Source: Orientallactaga sibirica (taxonomy: Eukaryota > Chordata > Mammalia > Rodentia > Dipodidae). Taken from it: DNA of 64,000 bases. Position numbers and translations under genes: made by a program. The notes beneath the pieces were generated by a model. The model was given only the letters and a program-made list of their open reading frames with translations, did not search any database and had not been told where the DNA came from. The stretch is from positions 3,927,001 to 3,991,000 of the forward strand of contig JAEOAD010001365.1 of assembly GCA_036365145.1 (NCBI GenBank), given 5' to 3'. Shown piece by piece: positions 30,915 to 41,034 of the stretch (its first letter is position 1; each line of letters opens with the position of its first letter).

Positions 30915-30973
30915 GATATATATATACATATACATATACATATATATATGTATATATGTATATATATATATGC
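30915..30973 (+). repeat. (CATATA)n microsatellite
   Basis: ATATACATATA units, palindromic AT-rich. Confidence 0.92.
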
Positions 30974-31090
30974 AGTATGACCAAAGCCTTTCTGAAAAAG
31001 GAATCTAGGTTCAATGTTGGACCTAAACTATTAATATGGAGCTATACAAAATGAGGAATAGTTTTACAGTTTTACCAGAAACTGAGGAAG

Positions 31091-31092
31091 TG

Positions 31093-31125
<33 letters not shown>

Positions 31126-31270
31126 GTTTTTCGAGGTAGGGGTCTCACTCTAGCTCAGGCTGACCTGGAATTCACTATGTAGTCTCAGGGTGGCCTCGAA
31201 CTCACGGCGATCCTCCTACCTCTGCCTCCCAAGTGCTGGGATTAAAGGCATGCACCACCACGCCCGGCTC
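31091..31270 (-). repeat. B1-like SINE, young
   Basis: T tail of about 34, TTTTTCGAGGTAGGGG to CCACCACGCCCGGC. GAAGTGCT flanks both sides. Confidence 0.95.
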
Positions 31271-31384
31271 TGGAAGTGCTATTTTTGTAACACTCTCTAC
31301 CAAAACTAGTTTGTATTATTGGAGGAAATGTTCATTGCTTCTACAAATTAATCAAGTAACAAAAGAGGGCTTAGCCTCTGTTTT

Positions 31385-31566
31385 GAATGGGAAACCTAAG
31401 GACACGGGTTCAATTCCCCAGTACCTACATAAGCCAGATGCACAAGGTGGCATATACGTCTGGAGCTTGTTGCAGTGGCTAGAGGCCCCAACATTCCCAT
31501 TCTCTCTTTCTTGTTCTACCTCTTTCTCTCTCTTAAATAAATAAATAAAATATTTAAAAAAAAAAA
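31385..31566 (+). repeat. tRNA-derived SINE, 5' truncated
   Basis: Starts at GGGAAACCTAAGGACACGG and carries B box GGTTCAATTCCCC. Confidence 0.9.
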
Positions 31567-31605
31567 CAAGCCTTGCTGCATTTCCTTGCTATGTATGGGA
31601 TCTCT

Positions 31606-31610
<5 letters not shown>

Positions 31611-31647
<37 letters not shown>
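31611..31647 (+). repeat. (CA)n microsatellite
   Basis: About 18 CA units. Confidence 0.95.
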
Positions 31648-31648
<1 letters not shown>

Positions 31649-31719
31649 CATATCCCACCACTACCATCACCACCACAACTGTGGTGCCATCCTACATTAA
31701 ACCCTCATCACAGGCCAAA

Positions 31720-31845
31720 GACATGGGGCTGCCCAATCTTGAACTTTCAGCCTCGAAAGCTGTGAGCAAAATAAATGTCTTTGCTTTCTAAAGTACCCAG
31801 CTGTGGGTACTTTGTCATAGCAACAGAAAAACAGACAAGTATAAT
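31720..31845 (+). mobile_element. MaLR LTR 3' fragment
   Basis: GGGGCTGCCCAATCTTGAAC, GTGAGCAAAATAAATGTC and ..CATAGCAACAGAAAAACAGAC. The first block also occurs in the LTR at 6421-6440, so the two belong to related families. Confidence 0.65.
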
Positions 31846-32117
31846 AAAGAAAATAACCAAGGTTTGAACCTGGGAGAGGAGATGCTGACTGAGGCACCTG
31901 AGAAACAGCAGGTTGAAAGAGAAGAATTCCAACAACGAAGGTGTGTCAAGCGCTAGCCTGAATGAAAAGGAGGTGAGGGCACCGCGGGAACTATGAGATC
32001 TGGGCGCACCAAGGTCTCCTTGCCAAGAGCTGCTGTTGGACTGAGTTGTAAGACTAATGACAGGTGAGCAAGCAGAGATGACAGATGGAGTCGCTTCTGT
32101 AAGGAAGGTTAGCTGTG
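31846..32117. other. No feature recognised
   Basis: Single-copy-looking interval. Confidence 0.35.
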
Positions 32118-32293
32118 AGGGGCTGTGGAGATGGTTCACTCGGTAAAGCCTATGCCTTCATCTGTAATCCCAGTGCTGGGAGGAAGAGACAGGCTAATCG
32201 CTGGGACTTGCTAGCTAGTCTGGCTAAATGGATGAGTCCTGGGTTCAGCAAGAGAGCCTGTCTCAAAAAAACAACAACAAAATAATAAGGTGG

Positions 32294-32920
32294 TTAGGTT
32301 TTTCAGTACCAGGTATGTATTCCCTCCCGTAGAGAGGGCCTTCAGTCCAGGGAAGGTCATGAGCCTGAGGGGTATAAAGCCTGCTCTTGTCTGACTAAAT
32401 GTATATTTTATTCACCAAGCTGCCCTGAAAGCACTACACTTAATGTTCATATTCACATATTAATGCTACTCTCACTTCTGGTTAGAGAAGCTTCTCTTTT
32501 CAGATGGTGATGACCACTGGGATGACCCAAAAGGCAACATAGTGCTGAGAAGAAGGGATGGAGGAGTGCCCAGCACTGAAACACCTCTGTCACACCCTCC
32601 AAGGCTCAGGGCCCATTGCGGAAGAGGGGGCGGAAAGAATGGAAGAGCCAAAGGAAGGGTGTGACTCCTTACAATGCAACTGTCCAGACAGAAATTGGCC
32701 TTGATATCCATGACCTTGCAGTGCCTAGCAATACCTTCGCAAGACCCTCATAATAGAAGAAAAAGATGATGACATCAAAGTAAAAGAGAGACTAATGGAG
32801 AGAGGGAGGGGATATGATGGAGACTGGAGTTCTAAAGGGGAATGGGGGAGGGGAGGGAAATATCATGCCTTTTTTATGTAAGTATAGCAGTTGTCAATAA
32901 AAAAAAAGGAAGTAAAAAAT
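32294..32920 (+). mobile_element. 5'-truncated L1 3' end with 13-bp target duplication
   Basis: AATAATAAGGTGG at 32281-32293 recurs at 32921-32933. The insert ends GTTGTCAATAAAAAAAAA, a rodent L1 3' terminus, after a purine-rich GGAATGGGGGAGGGG block. The same 3'UTR-like sequence (GAAGCTTCTCTTTTCAGAT) occurs inverted at about 41524-41541. Confidence 0.85.
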
Positions 32921-32936
32921 AATAATAAGGTGGGCG

Positions 32937-33138
32937 GGGATGGAGAGATAGTTCAGTGTAAGGGTACTTGCTTTCAAGGCCTGGTGACTCAGGGTCAATT
33001 CCCCAGTACCCACAATGACGCCAGATGCACAGATTGTCACATGCATCTAAAGTTTGGTTGCAATGGTAAGAGGCCCTGGCATGCTCATTCTCTCACTTTC
33101 TGTTTGCAAATAAATAGTAAATAAAAATACTTTAAAAA
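32937..33138 (+). repeat. tRNA-derived SINE (B2/DIP type)
   Basis: GGGGATGGAGAGATAGTTCAG head to a TAAATAAAAATAC tail. Inserted in the B4 tail next to the L1 duplication. Confidence 0.92.
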
Positions 33139-33295
33139 TAAGATGGAGAATGATGAAGAAGGCATGCAATGTTGACTTCTGGCCTGCACACACATGCATG
33201 CATCCCCCACACAAGTATGCCCACACATCTATGTCCATCCACTCATACAAAAGGATTGTTGAAAGAGTTACGAATGGAGAGTCAAGAAACAGGGA

Positions 33296-33440
33296 CGTTC
33301 GCCTGGTGTAGTGATTCACACCTATATCCCAGTATTTGAGAGACAGAGGTAGGAGGTTTCTCATGAGCTAGAGGCCAGCTTAGACTTCATAGTGAGTTCA
33401 GAGCCAGTCTGGGGTACAGAGTAAAATTCTGTATTAAAAA
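33296..33440 (+). repeat. B1-like SINE, diverged
   Basis: CGCCTGGTGTAGTGATTCACACC to CTGTATTAAAAAAAAC. Confidence 0.85.
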
Positions 33441-34306
33441 AAACCGAACTGGGGAAGACAAAGAAAAAGGAAGGTGAACTGTGAACATCAATAACCCTAC
33501 TTAGGAGGGCTCTCAGGAGATGGGAGAGAGGGGATATAAGACTAGAACCTCTGTAAAATAAATAAAATTGTTTTTTAAAAAAGAAAAGAAATAGGGAGGA
33601 GAGTGGAAAGGGGGTGGAGTCGGAGAGACACTGCGCTTTGGAAGTGGGTGACCCTCAGGCAGGAGTCAATGCTGGTGCTCAGTGCCCGGAGAAGCGAGAG
33701 GTCACGGGACCAGAGAAGGGGGCACAGGTTTGGCCCAGGAGGAGGGTCACTTCCCTTGTCTCAACAGGACGAGATGAAGGAAGGGGCTTCCCCTAGCATG
33801 CACAAAGCCCCAGCACTGCAGGAGAAAAACACTTTTGGACAGAAGAGATGAAGCAAAAGGAAGTGGTTGAAAGGATGAAGGAAGAAGGATGAAGAAGAGG
33901 CAAAGTCCAATTTTTCCAGAAGTTGAGAAGATGAGTGAGGGAGCCAGAGAGAGAAGCAGATCCGCCACAGGGCACTGGGAACCACAGCGACATTGCATCT
34001 GCTGTAAGACGCAGAACACCCACCATGGTGATATCCCGGAAAGACGGAAAGACATCTGATCCCAGGGCTTCCGCCAAAGCGAACCAACATCCACATGGAG
34101 AGACCAACGACACCTTCAGTTATCCGAAGACAAAATTTACCCTCCCACCATCTCTGGAAAGTTTACCAGAGGAAGAAGCCCAGCAAGTCAGAAAATGAAC
34201 CCACGAGATAGATGAGTTACACTAAACGCAGTGACAGGAGATGGTGCTTGTGTGTGTGTGCACATGTAGGCACTTATAATTAAGTCTAAATGATTGGTGC
34301 TTTAAA
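33441..34306. other. Unassigned interval
   Basis: Purine-rich and repeat-free by eye. An open frame at 33935-34198 includes an ATG with strong context (CACCATGG, 34025) that could give 57 residues. I recognise no family, promoter or poly(A) signal and do not call a gene. Confidence 0.3.
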
Positions 34307-34307
34307 A

Positions 34308-34530
34308 AAATATTTTAGCTTATTTATTTGCAAGCAGAGAAAGATAGAGAAGGGAGAAACAGAGAGAGAGAGGGAGAGAATCGGCACACCAGGGCCTCCA
34401 GCCACTGCAGAAGAACTCCAGACACATGCACCAGTGTGCATCTGGCTTTACATGGGCAGTGGGACTTGAACCCTTGTTGTTTGGCTTTGCAGGCAAGTGA
34501 CTTAACCACTGAGCCATCTCTCCAGCCCTA
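34308..34530 (-). repeat. tRNA-derived SINE (B2/DIP type)
   Basis: TTATTTATTTGCAAGCAGAG to GAGCCATCTCTCCAGCCC. Confidence 0.93.
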
Positions 34531-34769
34531 ATGATAGCTTTTACATTTTTAAACAGTTGGTTGTCATATGATATTTGTACATACTTATGGGGCACAGTCT
34601 GGCTATTGTTTAAAAGACAGTTTAGAAAGCACGAGAAATGGGGGAAGACAGGGAGGAGGAAGTGAACCCCACTAAGTTCTCCATCTTGTTCGGGGGAGGA
34701 AACAGAGACCGGATGCCACTGAGTATTGATAGAAGAATGTGTCTTTCATACGGAGCGGTAGGCGTGGAG

Positions 34770-35095
34770 GAGAGGCCCACTCAGAGAATGCTTGCTGGGC
34801 AAGCGTAAGAACCTGCAGTTAGATCTGAGCATCCGTGTAAAAGCCAGTCCACGCTGATGATGCCAGTGCCCGGGAGGCAGAGATCAGAGGATCCCAGAGT
34901 TTGCTGGACAGCTAGTCTGGCTGAATCAGAGAACTCCAGGTTCAGTGAGAGACCTTCACGAAAATCAGGTGGAGAATCAATGAGGAGGACGCCTGATGTT
35001 GACCTCTGGCTCCCGCATGCATGCACGCATGCTCCCTCACACACGTGCATTCACATACATGCGCACACACACTTATATGCATATACAACGTACGT
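34770..35095 (+). repeat. B4-type SINE, near full length
   Basis: AATGCTTGCTGGGCAAGCG head, GTAAAAGCCAGTCCACGCTG, GGATCCCAGAGTTTGCTGGAC, CAGTGAGAGACCTTCACG, GATGTTGACCTCTGGC and a CA-rich tail. Confidence 0.88.
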
Positions 35096-35218
35096 GTGAT
35101 CAGAGAAAACAGATTTTCCAATTCTGTGTATTTTAATTCCCCCAGGGAAAAGAACACTACAAAGAAAATCCTATTTGTTTAAAGGACGTAAAAGTTCAAT
35201 GGAAGAAGAAAGAGAAGG

Positions 35219-35345
35219 GGTGTGGCTGCCTCTACCTGTGATCCCAGCTCAGGGGGCTTTAGCAGAATTTGGGGGTTCAAGGTTGGCTTGGACTACATAG
35301 CAAGACACTGTCTCAAAACCCCGAAATACATAAAGAAAAATAAAT
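35219..35345 (+). repeat. B1-like SINE, diverged
   Basis: GGGTGTGGCTGCCTCTACC to CAAGACACTGTCTC. Confidence 0.8.
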
Positions 35346-35349
35346 TTAT

Positions 35350-35600
35350 GGGCTGGAGACATGGATTAGAAATTAAACACTTGTCTGCAAAGCCTATGGA
35401 CCCAGGTTTGGTTCCCCAGAACCTACGTAAGCCAGATGCACATGGTGACACAGGCATCTGGAGTTTGTTTGCAATAGCTAGAGGCCCTGGTGTGCCCATT
35501 CTCTCCCCCCCCTTCCTCTTTCTTTCTCTCTCTCTCTCTCCCACACACACACACACATAAATAAATAAGTAAAAAGTAAAAAAATAAAAAATAATAAAGT
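35350..35600 (+). repeat. tRNA-derived SINE (B2/DIP type)
   Basis: GGGCTGGAGACATGGATTAG head, CT tract, (CA)n, AAATAAATAAG tail. Confidence 0.93.
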
Positions 35601-35651
35601 TCTACTTAGAAACACAAATTGGAAAGTTATGATAAGATGGTGTAAATACAG

Positions 35652-36170
35652 CTGGGACATGGCTCAGTTGGTAAGGGTGCTGGCAGTTCAGAGGTCCTGA
35701 GCTCTCCAGAATTTGATTCTCCCAGAACCAACATTTAAAAACTGGGCATGAGGCTAGAGAGATGGCTTAACAGTTAAGGTGCTTTCTTGCAAAGCCTAAG
35801 GACCCAGGTTTGATTTCCTAGTACTCATGTAAGCCAGATGTACAAGGTGGTGCATGCGCCTGGAGTTCATTTGCAGTGGCTAGAGGCCCTGGTGCACCAA
35901 TTCTCTCTCTCTGTCTCAAGTAAATAAATAAAATATAAAAAAAGAATAGAGGGAAATGGTTGAAAAAACAATTTAAAACTGGGCATGGCCATGGACATTT
36001 GTCACCCCAGTGGTGGGAGGGAGACAGAGACCAGAGAATCACTGGGACTCCCCGACTGTCAGCACTAGCTCAGGGTTGAGGGAGAGACCTTGTCTCAAGG
36101 GCACCCAACATTCTCTTCTGGCCTCTGCACATGCACAGAGCACACACACATTTGCATACACCACATAATA
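35652..36170 (+). repeat. B4-type SINE split by a tRNA-derived SINE
   Basis: Head at 35652-35750 (GACATGGCTCAGTTGGTAAGG); the B1-like half and tail resume at 35971 (GGCATGGCCATGGACATTTG..GACCTTGTCTC). ATTTAAAAACTGGGCATG (35733-35750) recurs with one A fewer at 35971-35987. Confidence 0.88.
35751..35970 (+). repeat. tRNA-derived SINE nested in B4
   Basis: AGGCTAGAGAGATGGCTTAAC head to an AAATAAATAAAATA tail. Confidence 0.94.
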
Positions 36171-36387
36171 CATACCACCCCCCCACACACACTTTATAAA
36201 AAGTTGGCACAGTTTCAATCATATCTCATTGAGAGGAGTAGAAGAGTGAGTTATTAGCAAAACATAATAAATTTTCTGGGTCAAATGATCACCCCTCTCC
36301 ACCCCTTGTTTGGAAAGTACTGAAAAACACTTCGAAAGCTCCGTGAGTCCACGGAGATCCACTTGTACGTGACCGTAATTCTTGCTG

Positions 36388-36470
36388 CTCTGCAGGCCAA
36401 GGCAAGAGGATCCAGTGAGCCCAGGAATTCGCAGCAAGCCTGGGCAACATAGAAAGGTCTCCATATCTAA
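36388..36470 (+). repeat. Diverged B1/7SL-like fragment
   Basis: CAAGGCAAGAGGATCCAGTG and AGCCTGGGCAACATAGAAAGG. Confidence 0.55.
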
Positions 36471-36482
36471 GTAAATAAATAA

Positions 36483-36880
36483 GCTATTTACTATGGCTGC
36501 TTAACAAATTCCTCCAAACGTGGTGGGATCAAACGGCATTTGTTTTCCTCATGGATTCTGTGGACTGAGAACTTCAAACAAGGCCCAGTGCGGAATGCCT
36601 GTTTTTGTCCCACCTGGGCCTTCGTTGGAAAACTGAGATTGGTTCATCACGTGTCTGGTAGCTGATGCCGGTTGCTGGCAAGAATCTCAGCTTTTCCCAA
36701 GGCTGACTGAGGCTAGATCCTGCACATGACCTGGGCTGGACTCCCAGGCACGTATCACAGAAGAAAAAGAGCCAGGTGGAAGTCACACAGCATCGTCAGT
36801 GTTCTGAGAGAAGTGACAGAGAATCTGTGGACACATTTGAAAACCATCATAATACCCAAGAGGAATTCTTTGTTGATAAA
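36483..36880 (-). mobile_element. MLT1-like LTR
   Basis: TACTATGGCTGCTTAACAAATTC, TCATGGATTCTGTGGACTG and GCAAGAATCTCAGC..CACATGACCTGGGCTGG follow MLT1 C/D-type order on the minus strand. Confidence 0.6.
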
Positions 36881-36987
36881 ATTCAAGGCACAGGATACAA
36901 ATAAACCTAAAACATTGACTAGTCGGAAGGAAATATAGTGTAGATTATTTTTAGTTGTATCTTAACAATGGTGGCATACAGCAATAT

Positions 36988-37207
36988 GGGGTTTTTTTTT
37001 GGCGGCGGGGGAGGGGGGACGACACTGGGAGGATCAAACCTGGCAATTTTAAATATACATTCTACTACAGAGCAATTTCCCCTGCCCTTCCTCTGTTTGG
37101 ACAGCATCTTGCTATTTAACCCAGGCTAACCTCAAATTCACTATCCTCCTGCCTCTGTCTCCCAAGAGCTGAGATTACAGACAGGCGTGTACCACCACGC
37201 CCAGCCA
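36988..37207 (-). repeat. ID-like plus B1-like composite
   Basis: GACACTGGGAGGATCAAACC..TTCTACTACAGAGCAATTTC (ID reverse), then AGCATCTTGCTATTTAACCCAGG to GTACCACCACGCCCAGCC (B1 reverse). Confidence 0.7.
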
Positions 37208-37429
37208 GCCAACTTAAGCAACACCAGTCAGTGATTTGTCATTAACAAACCCTTTGTTAAGTTTTGCAAGTTTCCTCTTTTCTGGCCCTTAGAGTAAGTC
37301 ACTCTACAAGAACCTCCGCCAAGAAGATCATCTATCTGCTATGTATCAGAGATACGGGCAAAACAAAATAAAAACAACACCATTTAAATAAAAGAATATA
37401 AGAATATGCCAGATACCCTATGAAAAATA
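37208..37429. other. No feature recognised
   Basis: AT-rich single-copy-looking interval. Confidence 0.35.
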
Positions 37430-37745
37430 ATTTAAAGTGAAAACTTTAGATAAAGTTCATATTTTCAAACCTTATGGGCTCTCAGGAAAAATGAACTAAA
37501 ACAGTAAGAGATAAAACAAAAATGTAAAAAACTACCCATGTGTATTGTCTGCATGGCTGTTGGAAAAGGTACTCAGATTTAATATTCCCGTTGGTGGGTG
37601 TGTGCATATCCACCACTGATGGGTGTGTGCCGTTATATTACCTTATGGAGCACAATTTTTAGTCTGTTAAATTTTAACCCCCTTTGCCCTTTGACCCAAC
37701 AATTCCACCAGCAAATATTCAAGTAACAGACATTTTTGCTACACC
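37430..37745 (+). mobile_element. Old L1 fragment, possible
   Basis: GCATGGCTGTTGGAAAAGG and CTTTGACCCAACAATTCCACC are old L1 3'-region landmarks in sense. Confidence 0.5.
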
Positions 37746-37769
37746 ATACTATGCAGGGTTTGGGCCTGG

Positions 37770-38370
37770 CTCTTTTTTCTTTTTTGTTGTTTTATCTTCT
37801 TTTTTTCCTGAGCAAGAAATGGAACCAAGAACACTGCACATACTTGGCAAGCGTCCTCCCGCTGAGACACACCTCCTGTTTGCTTCCTTGTTTGAGATGG
37901 AGTCTTGAGGCGGTGTGAGCTAGGAGACCCACGTAAACTCGTGCGTTCTCCAGCTAATGGCAGTTCGGGAGGTGGAGTCGTGGTAGAGGAGGTGTATTGG
38001 GGGGGCGGCAGGCTTAGCAGTGTTATAGCCAGCTCCCCCTTCCCAGAGTTCAGTTCACTCTCCTGCTCCTATTGTCCATCTGATACTGGCCAAGAGATGA
38101 TGTCCACCCTGTACTCATGCCATCGTTCCTCCCTGCCATCCTGGAGTTTCCCCTGGACACTGTAAGCCAAAATAAATAACTTCCCTCCCATGAGCTGCTT
38201 CTGGTTTGGTGTTTGTTCCAGCAACAAGAAGGGAACTGCCACAGTCTTTTGTAGATCAGGCCAGCCTCAAACTCACTTCAGAGAGAGCCGAGGCTGACCT
38301 TGAACTCCTGTCCCTTTGCCTCCACCTCCCAATGGCTGGGATTATGGGCATGTATCACTATGCCTGGCTA
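37770..38370 (-). repeat. ID-like and B1-like SINEs; the B1 is split by an LTR
   Basis: 37795-37875 is an ID-like reverse. 37890-37905 and 38244-38370 are two parts of one old B1 (GATCAGGCCAGCCTCAAACTC..GGCTGGGATTATGGGCATG). The LTR at 37906-38243 sits between. Confidence 0.65.
37906..38243 (+). mobile_element. ORR1-like MaLR solo LTR, sense
   Basis: 338 bp ending CTGCCACA. It shares GTGTTATAGCCAGCTCCCC, GAGATGATGTCCACCCTG and GTAAGCCAAAATAAATAAC with the antisense LTRs at 19913 and 49415. GTCTT follows at 38244 and overlaps AGTCTT before the LTR, consistent with a short target duplication. Confidence 0.85.
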
Positions 38371-38624
38371 CCATGTAGTATTTTTGAAATGGAAGAGGGA
38401 GAGGGACAGGGGACACAGAGGAGGACGGTGAAAGATGGGGGACAAATCAGGACAAACCATTATGATGCACATGCTGTGAAAATGCCATAGTGAAACCTGT
38501 GACTTGGTGAAATGGATAAATGAGTAAACAAAACATCAAACGATACAGAAAAGCAGAGGAGAGACCTATACACAGTTTGTATGATGTTCAAAACAGAAGC
38601 TAAAATTGAAAGCTGTCAGCAGGG

Positions 38625-38812
38625 GCTCAGGAGATGGTTTAGTGGGTAACGAAAGGGGCTTGCTTGCAAGTCTGCTGTTCAGTTCCTCCCGGTACCCACA
38701 GAAAGCCAGAGACACAGTTGCACATGTGTCTGGAGTTTGGCTGTAGCAGCAAGAGGACCAGGAATGCCCATTGCCCCCACTCTCCCTCATAAATAAATTC
38801 TTTAAAATGTTT
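38625..38812 (+). repeat. tRNA-derived SINE
   Basis: GGGGCTCAGGAGATGGTTTAG head, diverged. Confidence 0.88.
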
Positions 38813-38818
38813 TAAAGA

Positions 38819-38960
38819 GGCTGGGAGTGGTGGCGCACACTTTTAATCCCAGCACTTGGGAAGCAGAGACAGGAGGACTGCTGTGAATTCGAGGCCAGCC
38901 TGGGACTACAGAGTGAGTTCCAGATCAGTCCAGGCTAGAGCAAGACCCTACTTTGAAAAA
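38819..38960 (+). repeat. B1-like SINE
   Basis: GGCTGGGAGTGGTGGCGCAC to AAGACCCTACTTTG. Confidence 0.93.
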
Positions 38961-38966
38961 AGATAG

Positions 38967-39165
38967 GGGGCTGGAGAAATGGCTCAGCTGTTAAGGCACT
39001 TGCCTACAAAGCCTAAAGATCTGGATTCGATGCCCAGTACCTACGTAGAGACAGATCACAAAATGGTGCGTGCATCTAGAATTCATTGCAGTGGCTAGAA
39101 GCCCTAGAGTGCCCACTCTCTCTCTCTCCCCGCAATATAAATAAGTAAAATTAAGTTTTAAAAGA
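38967..39165 (+). repeat. tRNA-derived SINE
   Basis: GGGGGCTGGAGAAATGGCTCAG head, short CT tract. Confidence 0.92.
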
Positions 39166-39173
39166 AGAAGCCA

Positions 39174-39325
39174 GGAGCCTGGTGTGGTGGCACACACCTT
39201 TAATCTCAGCATTTGGGAGGCAGTGGTAGGAGGATCACTGTGTGTTTGAGGCTACAGAGTGAGTTCCAGGTCAGCCTGGGCTAGAATGAGATCCTTCCTC
39301 AAAAAAATCAAAATAAAGAAGCTTG
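39174..39325 (+). repeat. B1-like SINE
   Basis: GAGCCTGGTGTGGTGGCACAC to GAGATCCTTCCTC. Confidence 0.92.
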
Positions 39326-39332
39326 GGAGGGG

Positions 39333-39525
39333 GAGGCTGGAGAGATGGCTTAGCGGTTAAGGTGTTTGCCTGCAAAGCCTAAGGACCCAGGTTTGATTCC
39401 CCAGTATCCATGTAAGCCAGGTACACAAGGTGGCAGATGCATCTGGGCTTCATTTGTAGTGGCTAGAGGTCCTGGCACACCTATTTCTCTCTCTCTCCCC
39501 TTCTTAAATGGATAAATAAGTAAAA
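39333..39525 (+). repeat. tRNA-derived SINE
   Basis: GGCTGGAGAGATGGCTTAGCGG head, CT tract. Confidence 0.94.
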
Positions 39526-39526
39526 G

Positions 39527-39662
39527 AAGCTGGGAGAGGTGGCACCCACCTTTAATCCAGAACCCAGGAAGCAGAGGTAGGAGGATTACTGTGAGTTTGA
39601 GGCCAGCCTGGCACTACAGCATGAGTTCCAGGTCAATATGAATTAGAGTGAGACACTACTTC

Positions 39663-39730
<68 letters not shown>

Positions 39731-39840
39731 GAGAAAAAGAGAGAAAGAAAGAAAGAAAGAGGGAGGGAGGAAGGGAGGAAGAAAGAAAGAAGGGAAGGAA
39801 GGAAGGAAGGAAGGAAGGAAGGAAGGAAGGAAGGAAAAGA
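39527..39840 (+). repeat. B1-like SINE with (GAAA)n/(GGAA)n microsatellite tail
   Basis: GAAGCTGGGAGAGGTGGCACC to GAGACACTACTTC, then about 175 bases of GAAA grading into GGAA. The A-rich SINE tail is the likely seed. Confidence 0.93.
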
Positions 39841-39907
39841 AAAATGTCAGCAGAAAAGCAATACTTGCAGCATGAATCATTTTATCTTTGTGCACGTGCA
39901 CGTGCAC

Positions 39908-39934
39908 ATGTGTGTGTGTGTGTGTGTGTGTGCA
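39908..39934 (+). repeat. (TG)n microsatellite
   Basis: About 12 TG units after CACGTGCACGTGCACATG. Confidence 0.9.
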
Positions 39935-39984
39935 CAGACATGCATGTAAAGGCCTCAGATGTTATTTCCCAGGTACCATCTGCT

Positions 39985-40140
39985 GTTTTTTTTTTTGGGG
40001 GGGGTGTTGGTGGTAGTGTCTCTAGCCCTGGATGATCTGGAATTCACTATGTAGTCTCAGAGTGGCCTTGAACTCACCATGATCCTTTTACCTCTGCCTC
40101 CCGAGCACTGGAATTAAAGGTGTGCACCACCACACCCAGA
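39985..40140 (-). repeat. B1-like SINE
   Basis: TGATCTGGAATTCACTATGTAG to GCACCACCACACCC. Confidence 0.92.
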
Positions 40141-40144
40141 TGTT

Positions 40145-40343
40145 TTTTTGTTTTTTGTTTTGTTTTGTTTTGTTTTATTTTTTATTTATTTATTTTTTTT
40201 TTGGTTTTGCAAGGTAGGGTCTCACTCTGGTCCAGGCTGACCTGGAATTAACTATGTAGTCTCAGGGTGATCTCGAACTCTCGGCCATCCTCCTACCTCT
40301 GCCTCCCGAGTGCTGGGATTAAAGGCATGCGCCACAACGCCCA

Positions 40344-40346
<3 letters not shown>
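40145..40346 (-). repeat. (GTTTT)n and B1-like SINE
   Basis: GTTTTGCAAGGTAGGGTCTC to GCGCCACAACGCCCAGC, preceded by GTTTT/TTTA repeats. Confidence 0.93.
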
Positions 40347-40388
<42 letters not shown>

Positions 40389-40389
40389 G

Positions 40390-40765
40390 AAATAGAGTCT
40401 CTCACTGCCTGAAACTTGTTAATTAGGCTACACTGGCTGGCCAGTGAACCCCAAGGATCTGTCTATCTCTGCTCCCCAGCACTGGGTTACAAGTGCCATC
40501 ATGCCCCATTTTTTTGTTGTACAATTTATTGAGATATATAATGTATTTTGATCATAATCTCCTTCTTTTATTCCCTTTGATTTCTCAGTGTCTTGCAACT
40601 TAAGCAAGCGACACCGTCAGCAATAGGGTCTTACCATCTAGTTCTGGTATGCCACCAAGAGCGGTCATGCCCCATGTTTTTTACCTGGCTTCTGAGGCTT
40701 GAACTTGGGCTTTTAGGCTTACAAAGCAGGCACTGCACTGTTTAAGCTGTCTGTCCCGCTCCAGA
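40390..40765 (-). repeat. B4-type SINE split by an L1-like insert
   Basis: 40390-40512 (GAGTCTCTCACTGCCTGAAAC..GCTCCCCAGCACTGGG) and 40665-40765 (GGCTTGAACTTGGGC..GTCTGTCCCGCTCC). TCATGCCCCAT at 40499-40509 recurs at 40665-40675. Confidence 0.75.
40510..40664 (-). mobile_element. Truncated L1 3'-end-like insert
   Basis: TTGTACAATTTATTGAG (T-rich tail end) to CAGCAATAGGGTCTTACCATC, with an 11-bp target duplication. The last block also occurs at about 41941, so it is a shared repeat. Confidence 0.6.
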
Positions 40766-41034
40766 TTATTTTATTTTTAAGTCACAGAATGACACAATGA
40801 GGAGGACGGGGAGGTTGCTCAGTACATAGAGTGCTAACTGCTCAAGCTTGAGCACCCAACTTTGACACCACCCCCCCACTGAACCTACGTAAAAGTCTGG
40901 AAGCCCACTGGGCTTTTGAAATCCCAGCACAGTGATGACAAGATGGAGGGTGGAGACAGAATCTCCTGGAAGCTTTCAGGGAGCACAGCACAGAACAATG
41001 AAAAGGAGAGAGAAACCCTACCTCAAAGACAAGG

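Larger units (their letters stand above)
32118..33245 (+). repeat. B4-type SINE split twice (L1 3' end, tRNA-derived SINE)
   Basis: 32118-32293 holds the head and B1-like half (CTGTGGAGATGGTTCACTCGG..GAGCCTGTCTC, AATAATAAGGTGG). 33140-33245 holds the tail (AAGATGGAGAATGATGAAG, GTTGACTTCTGGCCTGC, CACACATGCATGC). Confidence 0.85.

Noticed and set aside
39665..39840. CRISPR-like or satellite array
   Set aside because: Simple GAAA/GGAA microsatellite from a SINE tail. No spacer structure, and the genome is mammalian.
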